Shown here: one piece after another, positions 35,601 to 47,037 of the stretch | Layout: the number at the start of each line of letters is the position of its first letter | How positions within the stretch are numbered: position 1 is the stretch's first letter | Assembly (NCBI GenBank): GCA_027946555.1 | Contig: JAPEVC010000041.1 | Location: 1 to 64,000, forward strand | Source of the DNA: Gnomoniopsis sp. IMI 355080 | Lineage: Eukaryota; Ascomycota; Sordariomycetes; Diaporthales; Gnomoniaceae | Direction of reading: 5' to 3' | Length of the DNA stretch: 64,000 nt | Notes under the pieces: generated by a model | Database searches by the model: none | What the model saw: the letters and a program-made list of their open reading frames with translations, nothing else | Told to the model about the DNA's origin: nothing | Program-made: the position numbers and the translations under genes

Positions 35601-38600
35601 CCATCATGCTTGATACGTCTGTAGCCCGTGACATACAACAGACTCAGGACGCCTTGAATTCACCTGTGGATGATGGCAGCCCTGTGGAAGAGACAACCTC
35701 GACTAGGTCTTCAGGGCCATGGCATCGTCGAGTTGGCGAGACGACACTTAGCTTCTCCGGGCACTCTGGCAAGAGGGGCTCCAAGAGAGGCCCTCCACCA
35801 ACACCATTAGCCCTAAGTGACCGACCAACACAAGCTAAGCAAGTCGCCATCGCCAAGGCTGTTGAGCCGTCGCCATTGCCTTCACCTGAAGAAGCTTTGC
35901 AACTGATCCAGGCTCAGTTGAAGAAGTACGAGCAGGCGGACCGTGCCTCGGTTGAAAGCCCCGGTCGACAAGCACTTCTGAATGATCTGGAAGCGGAAAT
36001 GGGACAACAAGAGTCCCGATGGCTCGTCATGCAAAATCGCTTCACACAGGACTCAATGACGACACTCGATATGTCACCTACGGCCGAATCACGCCGCACC
36101 TCCGCGGCAATGGCCGATGCGTCTTCGGAACAAACTCTGTCGCGAAACTCCTCGACCCGCTCGAATATGGCGGCCGAGCGCAGCGCTTACCGTCGCACTC
36201 GCCAGGCAAGCATCGCGGCCTCGTTCGTCTCGATCACGAATGACGGTGATGACATGCCCTTTGGCAGCCGAGCAAGTCTCTGGCAGAAGAGGCTGGCGGC
36301 GGCGCACCAAGAGTTTATGCACACTGCTAGTGAGCTCGACCGCACGCGAAGCAGGAACTTTTTGGCCCTCTCCTCCAATCTGGGCAGCCCCACGCCGCCA
36401 GACTCGGACGAGTCCGAGACCGAGATCGAGAGCAGACGCAACCTCGCTGCAGTCTTGGCCCGCAGGGCGAAGGAAACCGAAACCAAGGAACAGGCCACCT
36501 CGAACGGTCTGTGGACGAGAGTGCAGCCGCAAGAGGAGCAAATCGGCTTGATGTGGGTGCGGCCGGAGAAGCCATACTATGTTCCTATCGTGGAACCGCC
36601 TCTACCAGGTCTATCAGTACGCCCGGCGCAAAGGAAAGAAAGCTCAGAGTTGCGCGTAGAAAGCAATGAGCTCTGGCGAAAGGCCACTTCGGACAAGCCT
36701 CTCAACTCCTCGAAACTTTGGGTTGCTTCAGTCGAGGTCGAAGAACCAGAGGAGATGCCCACTGCCGAGCCTGCGCCTGCGCCGGCGCCGGCGCCGGAGG
36801 TCCGCAACTATCACAACCCAGGCATCCGAAGATCCCAGACCGTGTCAGCTCGCCCATTGACACAGCGGCCTCCCCGCCGTAGCAAGAGGATCACGGCTCT
36901 GCCAGATATCATCGAGGACCCGGTACCTTTGCCTGACAAGCGCGACACGCTCGGCATCTTCCAATTTCCATGGGGCGAGAAATCTGATGTAGCCTCTGTG
37001 CCACAGCGGCCAGCGTTTACCGCCATGCCAGGCACTATGTCAACTGGTGGTGTTAGGGGAACCTTGGACTCGAGGTCTCGCGAGATCGAGCAGACCGAGT
37101 ACTCTTCGTCATTTTTTGATGAGTACGAGGAGGAAGATGACTCAGACAGCATGGGCTCAGAGAGTGATGATGGCTTTGATGAGACAACGCTGTTCGAGAT
37201 CGCGAGCTTGCTCAAGGCCAACAATGTCCCGTCTACTGACAGCTTCTTTGGTCACAACATCCGAGACTCCCGCGACTCTGGAGACTCTCTACTCGATCAA
37301 TACATGTCCGAGGAGCAGCGAAATATCGACACCCGAGCCATGGAACAACGTACGCTTGCGGCTTTGGAAGAGGAAATGGAAGGTTTGCAAATGATGCCTT
37401 CGCCTTTGCCACCACAACAGCCAGTCTCGCTATGGGAGGATGACTCGGACGACGAAGAAGAACACAGTGGCTCTCACGGAATGGGTTTGCCCCAGCCTGA
37501 TGATTGGCAACGCTACGACGAGACGTCGGAGACCATTCGCTCCAAGCCTCGCCTGTCTCAACAGCCTGCCTCTGTTGAAAGCGACACCCTCTGGGTCCAA
37601 CAGCCTATCAAGCCGAGCACCTCCAGATCGCCAATGTGGACACCGCCAGAATCGCCGACCAAGGCGAGCTCGTCTGAGACTGCATCACAAAAGGACTCTT
37701 CATCGCGAAATGAGTCCCCAGTGTCATCTCCCGAAGTATCTGTAAGCAGCTCACCGCTTTGGAAAGCTGAAGAGCAGCCGCAGAGAGGCCAGCATGGGGT
37801 AGGCCTCCCCCAGCCTGAGGACTTCACCAACTACGCTGGTGTGCAGATCACTGCTCGTGCAAAGCCTCGCCAGGCTGAGCCTGCAATCATTGAGAGTGCT
37901 GAACTGTGGGCAGCCCCGGAGCCTGAAGACGTTTCGGTGGCAGCCAAGACATGGACACCGAAGCCCAAGTCGGCGCCCGTGACTCGACCTACATCTCCTG
38001 AGAGACAAATCACTCACCAAGTCAAGGAGGTCAGCAGAGGGCTGTGGTCAACTCCTACGTCTCCGAAGCAGATGATTGATGGTGGTTTGTTCTCTGTCGA
38101 CTCTGGTCGCACAGACTTCAGAACCACTACACAGGCACCTGCTGCTGTTGATTTGGACCGTAAGGCCCAGTCTCCTGCTAGGAAAGATCTCGACAGCCTC
38201 ACTTCTACTACACTCTGGTTGTCTCCTGCAATTATTCAAGCCCCAAGGAACTGGCTACATGTCAGTGCGTCTCAGAGCTCTCCCAAGAGGCTGCTCTGGT
38301 CAGCACCTGCTTCACCGAACGAGGTGGCTACTTCAGGCCTTTTCGACCCAAAGACGATCCGCTCCGATTTCAGAACCACCTCGCAGGCTCCAGCCGCGAT
38401 CGAGAGCAGCCGCAAGCCCCGCTCCCCTGAGGTGAAGTCACTCGACCGCCTTACGTCAACGGCTCTCTGGGCTGCCGTCCCGCAAGTCAAGAACGAGAAG
38501 ATTTGGATTCTTCCCAAGGCTGCGCTCAGTCCCAACAGGCTGCTCTGGTCGGCACCCGCTTCTCCCAAAGAGGCTGCTGACTTTGGACTGTTCACTAAGT

Positions 38601-40678
38601 CAGGTCGGACCGTATTCAGAACAACATCTCAGGCACCCGCTGCTGTTGTGATGAACCGAAAGCTTCGCTCTCCAGAGGTGAAATCTTTGGATCGCCTGAC
38701 TTCGGACACCCTCTGGACACCCGTTGCTTCTTGTGAGACTGAGACCAACTGGCTGTCCAAGAAGATCAGCCCTCAAAGGCTGCTCTGGTCTGCACCCGTT
38801 CTACCCAAGGATATTACTGTTCCTGGACTGTTCACGAAGTCGGCTCGAACTGATTACAAAACGACGGCAATGACACCTGCTGCTATCGAGATCGACCGTA
38901 AGCCTCGCCCTGTGGAGGAGAAGGCTCTCGAGCAGCTGAGCTCAACCTCTCTCTGGGTTCCAGACAACAAGTCGAAGACTGAACGGGACTGGATCTCATC
39001 TGCTAACGCCTCTGGTTCTTCGACGCCCAACCCTTTGCGTGTTGATTCTTCGCCTGAGGCGTGGCGGATTGCTCTCGAGGAAGCCGTAGCAGCCAGCTAC
39101 CCTGTGGCCTTGGTCAAGACCTCCCACAGTGTAGCCAGAGTCAGCCCTGTGGCTTCCGAGCAGTGGCTACAGGCTCTTGATCAGGCTATTGCTGCCAGCT
39201 ACCCTGTTCGTCAGACCACAGCTCGCAAGGCACCAATTCAAGCGTCTTCCTCAGACTGGGCCGCTGCTCTGACTGAAGCTATCGCAAAGAGTTACAGCAT
39301 CACAAAGGCTTTTGACGCCTCCAGGAGGCACCCAGTCTTTGCTGCTTCATCTTTGGTCTCCAATGCCTCAATGATCCACCCTGCTGCCATAGGCTACACG
39401 GCCGACGTTGCCGCAGTCCACCCTGTTTTCTTTGGATCAGGAGCTGGCAAGCCTGTGCACCCAGCTGTGCCGTCAACGACCAATGTCGAGTCTCGTTCGA
39501 AGAGTCCAAAGGCCACAGTAACTTTCGACGTGTCAAAGAGGCACCCAGTCTTCGCTGCTTCGTCTTTGGTCTCCAATGCTACAATCATCCACCCTGCTGC
39601 CATTGGCTACACGGCCGACGTCGCAGCTGTGCATCCTGTTTTCTTTGGATCAGGGGCTGGTAAGCCTGTGCACCCAGCTGTGCCGTCAAAGACCAAGGTT
39701 GAGTCTCGCTCAACTGCCACTCCTGCGCTTGAAGATGTTCAACAACCCTCCGCAGAATCTGGCGCAGCACCCAAGGGAAGGGGAAGACGCATCACGGCTA
39801 TGGCTTCGATGTTCGAAGAAGCCAGCCAGAACGCCCCCATCACTCGGAGCTTTAGCATTAGCAGGAAGTCATCCATGTCATCCCTCAAGCGGACGATTAC
39901 TCCTCCTCGGCCCGCCACCCCAGAGCCAGAGCCCGAGGTGCAAGTCGAGGAGGCTCAAGAGAATGTTCCATCGCAGCAGTTTGAGATGGACTCTGCGCTC
40001 TTTGCGCAGATTGAGGCCCTTGAGCAGGAGCGGCTCTTTGCCGAGCAGTGGGCTGCCGGGTCATTCGAGCCTACTGAGCATGTGCCCGAGCCTGCTGATG
40101 GGCCACTCGAGCCATCCCCCATGATTGTCTCGGCCACTGAAGGGGCAGCATCGGAGTCGATGTCCAAGGCTGATCAATTGGCCGAGGAGATGTTTACCCC
40201 GGCTGATTCTCCCGCACCAGTTTTGCTCGAGGCGAAAACCTACGAGGCTCTCTCCACCCCTACAAGGCAGCAGGCGCTGTCGGCCGAGGAGCTCGCCGAG
40301 CAGATGTTCACGCCCGTGGATGTTACCTTCATGCCCAGGGATATTACGCCGCCAACTCAGCTTGCACCATCAACGGCCCCTGGTAGCAGCGAGTCAAAGT
40401 CGCCCATGACGCCGTTGGCCCAGCCAACGACGCCAAATTCCACGGGTTGGTTCTCAGCGATCTCCTCGCGTCTCGGTGGCAAGTCGCCTTTATTCCCGCC
40501 TCAGGATGAGCAGCCACCAGTACCGCAGGTCTCGGAGGTGCAACGATCCAACACCGTCACTTCCAATGTGTCGGCATTGAGCGAGTCCGACACTATCACG
40601 CTGAGGGACAGTTTCATCAGCGTCGACTCTGAGAGGGGAAAGAAGGCTGCTGGATCCAAGATCCAGATCAGATATTAG
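32677..40678 (+). CDS. Giant membrane protein with ~2360-aa repeat-bearing disordered tail; family unknown
   Basis: Four exons (32677-32723, 32798-33356, 33413-33500, 33552-40678) give about 2606 aa in frame. Residues 1-245 contain about seven hydrophobic segments (near 6-28, 44-66, 77-97, 110-131, 141-167, 188-213, 225-243); examples are LVLVLFLLSAALWAQVDF and VLIVAIITVIVDAVIIVGLA. No signal peptide is needed. The rest is Ser/Pro/Glu-rich and disordered. It carries an acidic patch with DETTLFEIASLLKANNVPS (about 37180-37230) and about 16 Leu-Trp dipeptides from 36280 to 38960. It also has four ~82-aa units of the type RLLWSAPASPKE...RTTSQAPAA (38030-38990), three Trp...AIAASYPV units (39055-39300) and two nearly identical 71-aa units (39305-39711). 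A related LAEEMFTP / LAEQMFTP pair lies near 40175-40310. I do not recognise the family. The architecture suggests a membrane-anchored scaffold; that is inference. Confidence 0.85.
38030..38995 (+). repeat. Four diverged ~245-nt coding tandem repeats
   Basis: Units begin near 38037, 38288, 38538 and 38778, each encoding an LW-S-x-P start, a GLF...R(S/T)(D/V)(F/Y) core, a TTxxxPAA block and an LxxL(T/S)SxxLW end. Sequence divergence is high at the third codon position but the protein pattern is kept, which suggests selection on the repeat. Confidence 0.85.
39305..39711 (+). repeat. Two near-identical 213-nt coding repeats
   Basis: The units start near 39308 and 39521 with a period of 213 nt (71 codons). 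Each encodes RHPVFAASSLVSNA, IHPAAIGYTADVAAVHPVFF and GSGAGKPVHPAVPS. The near identity indicates recent duplication or gene conversion within the exon. His-Pro pairs recur four times per unit. Confidence 0.93.
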
Positions 40679-41221
40679 GGAAGAGAATTTGTGGAGGAAA
40701 TTGAAATACAATGGAAGGGGAAGGTCTTCTATGAGTTTCACAACGGTCTTTTGTCATTTGTGAATGAAAAGGAAGAGATACCTCAGGTCTTGTAATATAT
40801 GCTTTTTTTCTAGGGAGATACCAAGTGGACTTCATTCTTTGATGCCTTTCATCATACCCAGATAATCTAGTAGCTATCTACAGTACATAGCCAAATCTTT
40901 TATTTTCTCAGAGACCTACCCGTGAAGAACATCTCGACGCCAACGGAAGATGATCACGTGGCGGACAACATCATATCCAAAGGGATCCATTCTCATAACC
41001 TATTCTACCAAAATAATACAAATACGACCGCCTACAACGAGCCCTCGCTGTCCCATAAAGTAAACGAATGTTGCCACTCGGGTGAAGTCTAAGCGATGGA
41101 CCAAAGTTCAATGTTCGACGCAAGGACGCCAGCATATAAATTTTCCATCATAGGTAAGGTTAATCCTGAAACCGAAAATCCACAAATACAATCTGCTCTT
41201 TTACCCAGGCGAACGAGATGC
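40679..41221. other. 3' UTRs of two convergent genes
   Basis: AT-rich noncoding DNA between the stop of the giant gene and the stop of the minus-strand deaminase gene. No other feature seen. Confidence 0.6.
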
Positions 41222-42559
41222 TCAGTGCACGCCCAATGGCTTCGCCATTTGCACTTCCGGATTCGGGGTGCGGCCAATACGGTCCGCCATCCTGTCAAAC
41301 ACGATACTATCGGCTGGTGACACCGACCTCACGGGATACTCGCGTGCTGGCGAGCTAGCGCGCAAGAAGCGAGATGTCAATGGTTGTGGTGACAGAATGG
41401 TAGGAGCCGGAGACTCGAGAGAGGTAGGAGAGCCTTCATCGACCACCGTCGTGGGCACCGGCTGGGCGATGATGGGCTGGACGGCCTTGACGTTTGGCCC
41501 GGTGCGGATGCTGGAGGGGAGGATCTGCTCGAAGCCCTGGTCGCGGGCGACGTTTTCTATGGATTTGAAGTACTGTTGTTTACAAGGGCGGGCGTGTTAG
41601 TCAGGCTGTGGTCGCTCTCCGCGGATATGAGGGGAGTTGGGAAGGGGGGGGGGAGCAGATTGGGTTCTGGTCTTTTCCTCACCTTTACTGTTTTGACCTG
41701 CAGCTCCAGAGTCGCATCCTCGTCACACACAATCATGGGATGCGGGTGCAATTGTAGGCTCGACAGCGTCCACATGTGATTTACGCCCTGCTCGATGCAC
41801 CGCTGGAGGGCCAGTGCCTTGCGAGCGCCGAGGATGATGACAACCACCTCCCGGGCCTCGAGGACAGTCTGTACGCCAACTGTGAGTGCCATCTTGGGCA
41901 CCTTGTCCAAGTCGTTTCCAAAGAAGCGGGAGTTGGCTAAGATGGTGTCATAGGCTAGTGTCTTGACGCGGGTCCTCGAGGCGAGGCTCGAGCCGGGCTC
42001 GTTAAAGGCAATGTGGCCGTCCTCTCCAATGCCGGCGAGGAACAGGTCAATGCCGCCTGCGCGTTTGATCCTGGCCTCGTAGTCTACGCATTCGGCCTCG
42101 AGATTGGGGGCATTGCCGTTGAGGATGTTGACGTTGCTGGGCTTGATGTCGACATGTTGGAAGAAGTTCTTCCACATGAAACTGTGATAGCTCTCCGGGT
42201 GGTCTCTGGGAATCCCGATGTACTCGTCCTATTTAGGGTCAGAGTGTGTTCGGCAATTTCGGTGCGCCACAGTACGGCTTACCATGTTAAAAGTGATGAC
42301 ATTCTCGAACGATATCTACAGACACAAATGTTTTAGTCCAGCCTCGGGTCTACTATCGCATCTTCGTGGATACACTCACCTCGCCAGCCTTGTACTTTTC
42401 TACCAAAACTTTGTAAACGCCAAGTGGGCTGGAGCCTGTGGGAAGCCCCAGTACGAAAGGGTGTGATGCTGTTGGTGAAAAGTGCTTGATTCTTTCCACA
42501 ATGTAGTTGGCGACGTAGGTACTAGCCTTGTCGGAGTCGTCACGGATGATGAGCCTCAT
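41222..42559 (-). CDS. dam1: Glucosamine-6-phosphate deaminase
   Basis: Converts glucosamine-6-phosphate to fructose-6-phosphate and ammonia, the last step of GlcNAc catabolism, in the cytosol. Four exons (42559-42380, 42315-42283, 42228-41683, 41572-41222) give 369 aa. The second exon is only 33 nt. The phosphate loop is VLGLPTGSSPLGVY. Residues matching the E. coli NagB catalytic set fall at the same numbers: Asp72 (DEYIG, first codon of exon 3), Asp141 and His143 (GEDGHIAFNEPGSS) and Glu148. The core ends near residue 275. A C-terminal tail of about 95 residues, rich in Ser and Pro, goes beyond the bacterial length and has no recognised domain. It is divergent from hxk3, the kinase two steps upstream. 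Confidence 0.96.
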
Positions 42560-43110
42560 TTTGACGGTGTCAGAAACTCGGACAAACAAAGGTATGAGTT
42601 GGACAGTCTGGAGGGTATTAGATGCTCTCAAATGGTGAGGATGTCGCAGAACTTTCGCAACACTTCAAGATTGGTAGTAGGATGAAGAGCTCGTCGAGGG
42701 GAAACAAATAAGAAGAAAAGGTCTAAGAAAGGACACCAGATACCTACAATTCAAGAGACACACAAACAGCTTACATTGATGACCTCAGTCATGCGCTCAC
42801 ATGTCAATACCGATTATCGGCCGGAGATTTTTCGCGTCCCGTTACAAGATAGCCCAGGGCATGGAACCACGGAGCGAAGGGCATGACGATTGGAACTTTG
42901 CCCGTGTGTGCTTCATGTTGGGTCTGGAGTAGATGGTAACGTTCACTATGATAATGGTGCGGGAATATGGAGCTCCACCGTGTGAACTCTGGAGACAGGG
43001 ACAGTGTGGCCTACAGTGTGCATTATCGACCAGATCTAGGCGAACTTTACCCACAAGTTTACGTTGTATCCCCGGCGATCTTGGGAAGCATGTACCACGA
43101 ATTCCCGGGA

Positions 43111-43180
43111 CTTGTCAGGCTTGTCAGGCTTGTCAGGCTTGTCAGGCTTGTCAGGCTTGTCAGGCTTGTCAGGCTTGTCA
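43111..43180 (+). repeat. 9-bp minisatellite, CTTGTCAGG unit
   Basis: Seven perfect copies of CTTGTCAGG plus a seven-base partial copy, with no spacer. It sits in the middle of the dam1-hxk3 intergenic region. It is in frame as an Asp-Lys-Pro repeat on the minus strand, but no gene context supports translation. Confidence 0.97.
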
Positions 43181-44082
43181 AGAGAAGGGGTCACCCTGAT
43201 GCCCGTGTCGGTGGGCGGGCGTTGGCAGCCGTTGGCTTTCGGCCATGATAGTGCGTACGGAGTGACTGACTGACTGCTGCTGGGTAACACAAAGTAGATA
43301 TGTACATAGCATACTTGGGGAATCACCCGTGAGTCTGCCAGCATATGCCGGAATATGGCTGCGTAGTTAGTAAGTAAAGTATGAGAGTACTCATCTCGCT
43401 GCTACATAGTAGAGGACCTGCTTACTCAATCCGGTTATAGAAAAGGACCCTTGATTTTGACGTTACATCAACCTTGGCCCCATAGGATTGCATCGATCCA
43501 GCCGTCTTACTGTCAGTGTGGAAAGCAGCAGCACCATTATGACCATGGTAAATTTTCTCATTTCCACGGCGTCACAAGTGTGACATCTGAAAGTCAGATA
43601 TGGAGGATACCCTTTCCTCTGCGTATCCATTGTGAATGAAACTGTTGGAGGTAAGTCCTGTAGGTTCCATGAGGATGATATGAGGTGCGACCCGCCCGAC
43701 GACCCGCCGCCAGTGGCCATTGCCAAACCGCAACGTTACTTTCCTTGTATCGGTGTCGTGCGCCTGAACTCGTCCACCACGACACACAATCGGGCAGTCG
43801 GGATGGTCCTCGTCGTCCAATCTCTTCTGAAGACTTTACATCCTGCCGAGTATCAAGGCTCACTCACACGCTTGTTCCCTGTCAGCGCCCAATCGGGGGC
43901 CTCAGTCAATCGCTGAACAGTCCTGCTCCATAGTGAGTGAGCCTAGACACGCCAATACTGAGCGCTTGACCACGAATTAGTTGGTTTGCCGTTGGGCCCT
44001 CCACCTTCTCTAGCCGCGTCCCATCCCTGTGTGTGCTAGGGAACATACGGTTCGTCTTTTTCGCTGTATTCTTGGGCCTCTT

Positions 44083-44096
44083 CCCCCCCCCCCCCC
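44083..44096 (+). repeat. 14-base C run
   Basis: Homopolymer in the dam1-hxk3 intergenic region. A similar 14-C run starts the tract at 26443. Such runs are indel-prone in sequencing and replication. Confidence 0.9.
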
Positions 44097-44669
44097 TTTT
44101 GTGGCCTGGTTGCTCGGCCGCGAATAATCCAGCTGTTTGCGTGCGGTCCGAGGTCAGGTTCTTGTCCAACTATGCCGGAGACTGTACTGCACTGCTCCGC
44201 ACCCATCCTGCATATAATATACTTCTCGTACTCACGCCCTGGTCCCACTGGTCTCGTAGCATTTGCTTGAGATTGTGGTCTCGTCTTGCCTTACCCACAC
44301 CATCCATCCCCATGTTGACCTGTGGTGCCCCTTATGCTACCATGCTACCATGACCTAACCTATACGAAGGACACCGGTCAGTGCAAGTTGCAACCTGCGA
44401 CTGCACAAACTCGACCCCTTGGGAACCAATCATCTTCTCCGATCGGTTCATTCTCTCCTCTTTATATATTAAGTTGTAGCTCGCCCATTGTGGAAAGAGA
44501 CTTGCTTCCCTTCCGAACATCTCTGCTTGACGGCGGCGTTTAGGTGGATTATATGCAACACGCCCAAAATCCATCCGACGCTCGACCCGTCGTCGGCGCC
44601 CATGATTTAATCACACCCCTGCTGGCTTGGACTTTTATCATCCCGTCAAGGCATACATTCTTTTCTGCC

Positions 44670-46424
44670 ATGACAACTCTGCGAGAAGTATTCATCGCGG
44701 CTGTCAAGTCTTTGCTCCGGGGCAAGAATTTCATCCAAGCTTTGCTAGCTCTCTGGATCAGTCCCAAATTGCTCAAGACCTCCGGGTGCGAGTCGTCGTC
44801 GTCGTCAACTAGTGTCACGCTGGATGACTCCAAGCAATGCAAAAGTCCCAATGAGTTCCTCTCCGAGGTGGAGGAGTTGTTCCTCCAGCCTACTCAAGGC
44901 GATGCTCTCAAGGAATTCTCTTCGAAGCTGAAGGCACAATTCAGAGAGGGGCTGTTGAACAACCCAGCATGCATGCTCCCTTCATACAACCACCAGCTGC
45001 CGAGCCGGTCGGAGCACGGGCAGTACCTCGCCCTCGATGTCGGAGGATCGACGCTGCGAGTCGCTCTCGTGGAGCTCAGAGGCCGGGAGGCGGTGGGCAG
45101 TGAAAGTCGCATCGTGCGACTGGACTCATTCAAGATCGATCGCAAAGTCAAGAACCTGGTTGGCATGAGCTTCTTCGACTGGATGGCGCAAAAGATTATG
45201 GCTACTGTTTCGTCGGCTCTGGGCTCAGAGAATTCACGGGACAATCCCCTGCTCATGGGGCTGGCGTGGAGCTTTCCCATCGAGTGAGTGCTTCCCGATC
45301 TAAAATAAATACATAATATTCTCTAGCTGGTTTACTAAAAATGCTCGTCCCTAGGCAAATCTCTCACAAGGGCGGTAGGCTTCAGGGCATGGGGAAGGGC
45401 TTCATGGCTTCCGACGGCCTTCTCGGCCATGATCTCGGTGACATTATCAAGTCTGCATGTCGCTCTCGAGGCATTCACATTGAATTGGCTGCCATCGTGA
45501 ACGACTCAACCGCAGCGCTCTTGTCAGAAGCATATCTCAACTCATCTACACGGTTCGGCCTGATCCTTGGAACTGGCGTTAATATCGCGGTCCACCTACC
45601 TGTGCCAACTATTGGTCGGGACAAGTTCGGCGACCGTCCTGCCAGCTGGTTTGAGAAAGCCAGCCATGTCATAGTCAACACCGAGTTGGGCATGTTTGGC
45701 AAGGACATTCTGCCTGTAACGAGGTGGGATGTCGCTCTGAATGCGTCGCATCTGAGGCCCGATTTCCAGCCACTGGAACACCTCGTCAGTGGTTGTTACC
45801 TGGGCGAGGTGTGCAGACTGGTATTACTAGAGGCCATCAACACTACTGGTCTATTCAAGAGCGTTGTGCCGCCATCTTTGCTACTGCCTTACTCACTCGA
45901 CACAGAGACCTTGTCCATTATAGAAGCGTACGTGTTGAAACAAATTGAGGGCTGCCTCTTCCAACGCAATGACCGCTGACTTATTCAAATACAGAGACAC
46001 CTCCACGTTGTTGGAGCCCTCCTTGACACTGTTCAAATCCCGCCATCCGTCTCCAGTCGAGCCAACCACAGCCGACATGGCTTTCATACGAAAGTTGGCC
46101 TCATACATCTCACGTCGCTCAAGTGCCATTGTAGCCGCTTCCTTGTTCGCTCTGTGGGCTTTCAAGAACGAAGCCGAGAGCCAACACACCTCTGCCAACG
46201 CTCTCAAAGAACTGAACATGGACGGCCATGTCGTGGCCTTTAACGGCTCTGTGATCGAACAGTACCCGCAATACCTACAGAATTGCCAAGGTTACCTTGA
46301 CGCACTGTTATCATCGTCTGCCCAAGGCAAGCCTGGGACGATCAGCCTCGTTGGCGCCAAGGAGAGCTCGCTGCTAGGAGCGGCGGTGGCATTGGCGTGT
46401 TTAGAGGAGGGTAAAGCGAACTGA
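44670..46424 (+). CDS. hxk3: Hexokinase-family N-acetylglucosamine kinase
   Basis: Predicted to phosphorylate GlcNAc to GlcNAc-6-phosphate with ATP, the entry step of the pathway; assignment to GlcNAc rather than glucose rests mainly on the cluster. Three exons (44670-45283, 45355-45927, 45995-46424) give 538 aa, longer than glucokinases. The phosphate-1 loop is LALDVGGSTLRVALVEL (from about residue 120) and the sugar-binding region reads GLAWSFPIEQISHKGG across the first junction. The catalytic Asp255 lies in VNDSTAALLS, phosphate 2 is GLILGTGVNIAVHL, and the adenosine site is VAFNGSVIEQYPQY with LVGAKESSLLGAAVALA at the end. The canonical DLGGTNFR is altered to DVGGSTLR, as expected for a divergent non-glucose member. 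The N-terminal 35 residues are hydrophobic and basic and could associate with membrane. An upstream in-frame extension has no ATG. Confidence 0.92.
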
Positions 46425-47037
46425 AGGGACGCGTGTGATACCCCCGAATCATGTTACATATATTAAACACATATATTCGCAGCAGAGTCAAAAAATACAT
46501 ACTCATTGCATCTGTTACATATGAGCCTGACATGAACCTCATCGAATCAGGGCAACATGTCAGGTTTCGAATATTACTTCGAGGAACAAGCAGATCGTCT
46601 CGAAGATCAAGAATCAAATAAATTGCACAGGTGGAAAGCTTCTGCGCGCTGAACTAACCGGGTATACCAAGCCTGCACCCTAACCGTAAACCCCTCAGTG
46701 GTCCTCATAGCCCTGAAACCTTATGGAAAGCCATGCGTACAAAAAAACGGGAACTCCGACGCCAGTCGTATATTGTTAAGGAACAAGGGCCGCGACAGCG
46801 GTCCTTTCAGTCCGAAGAAAAGTAACGTTTTGTCCTGCTGCGGATCTGCTGAGCTTTGAGCTCGGGAGGTATGATTGTGTGATGGACTACGTGAGGCCGA
46901 TATATAGCGTCCACAGGGGGCATCCTATGCAAGAGATTAGAATTGATGCGTCAAAGGAGAAGAACCAGGGTAGCCACATCGAATTGCCAGAAACAGGATG
47001 AAGTCCTTGAACACTCTTGAAAATAAACAGATGAGTC
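46425..47037. other. 3' UTRs of convergent hxk3 and ron1
   Basis: Noncoding DNA between two convergent stops; no feature recognised. Confidence 0.6.

Larger units (their letters stand above)
42560..44669. promoter_or_regulatory. Shared divergent promoter region of dam1 and hxk3
   Basis: 2.1 kb between two divergent starts of the GlcNAc cluster, with no supported gene. It contains a 9-bp minisatellite (43111-43180) and a run of 14 C (44083-44096). CACAAA, the core of the site bound by yeast Ndt80, occurs at 42761, 43288 and 44404. Since an Ndt80-like regulator lies in the cluster these are candidates, but a six-base word occurs often by chance. Confidence 0.5.

Noticed and set aside
36089..36541. 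150-codon minus-strand frame inside the giant gene
   Set aside because: It lies antisense in a clearly coding exon, with Arg/Leu/Gly-rich composition typical of a shadow frame.
33521..40678. Long exon of the giant protein read as a complete gene starting at 33521
   Set aside because: The first codons before 33552 lie in an intron; splicing from 33500 to 33552 joins it in phase to the membrane exons and forms a seventh hydrophobic segment.
43111..43180. Short direct repeats resembling a CRISPR-like array
   Set aside because: The 9-bp units abut without spacers; it is a minisatellite, and the genome is fungal.
43036..43344. Minus-strand frame with Asp-Lys-Pro repeats as a small repeat protein
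   Set aside because: The protein repeat only mirrors the 9-bp array; no start context, splicing or homology supports a gene.
44544..44669. Upstream extension of hxk3
   Set aside because: The frame is open but its first codon is not ATG, and the extra sequence has no family resemblance.
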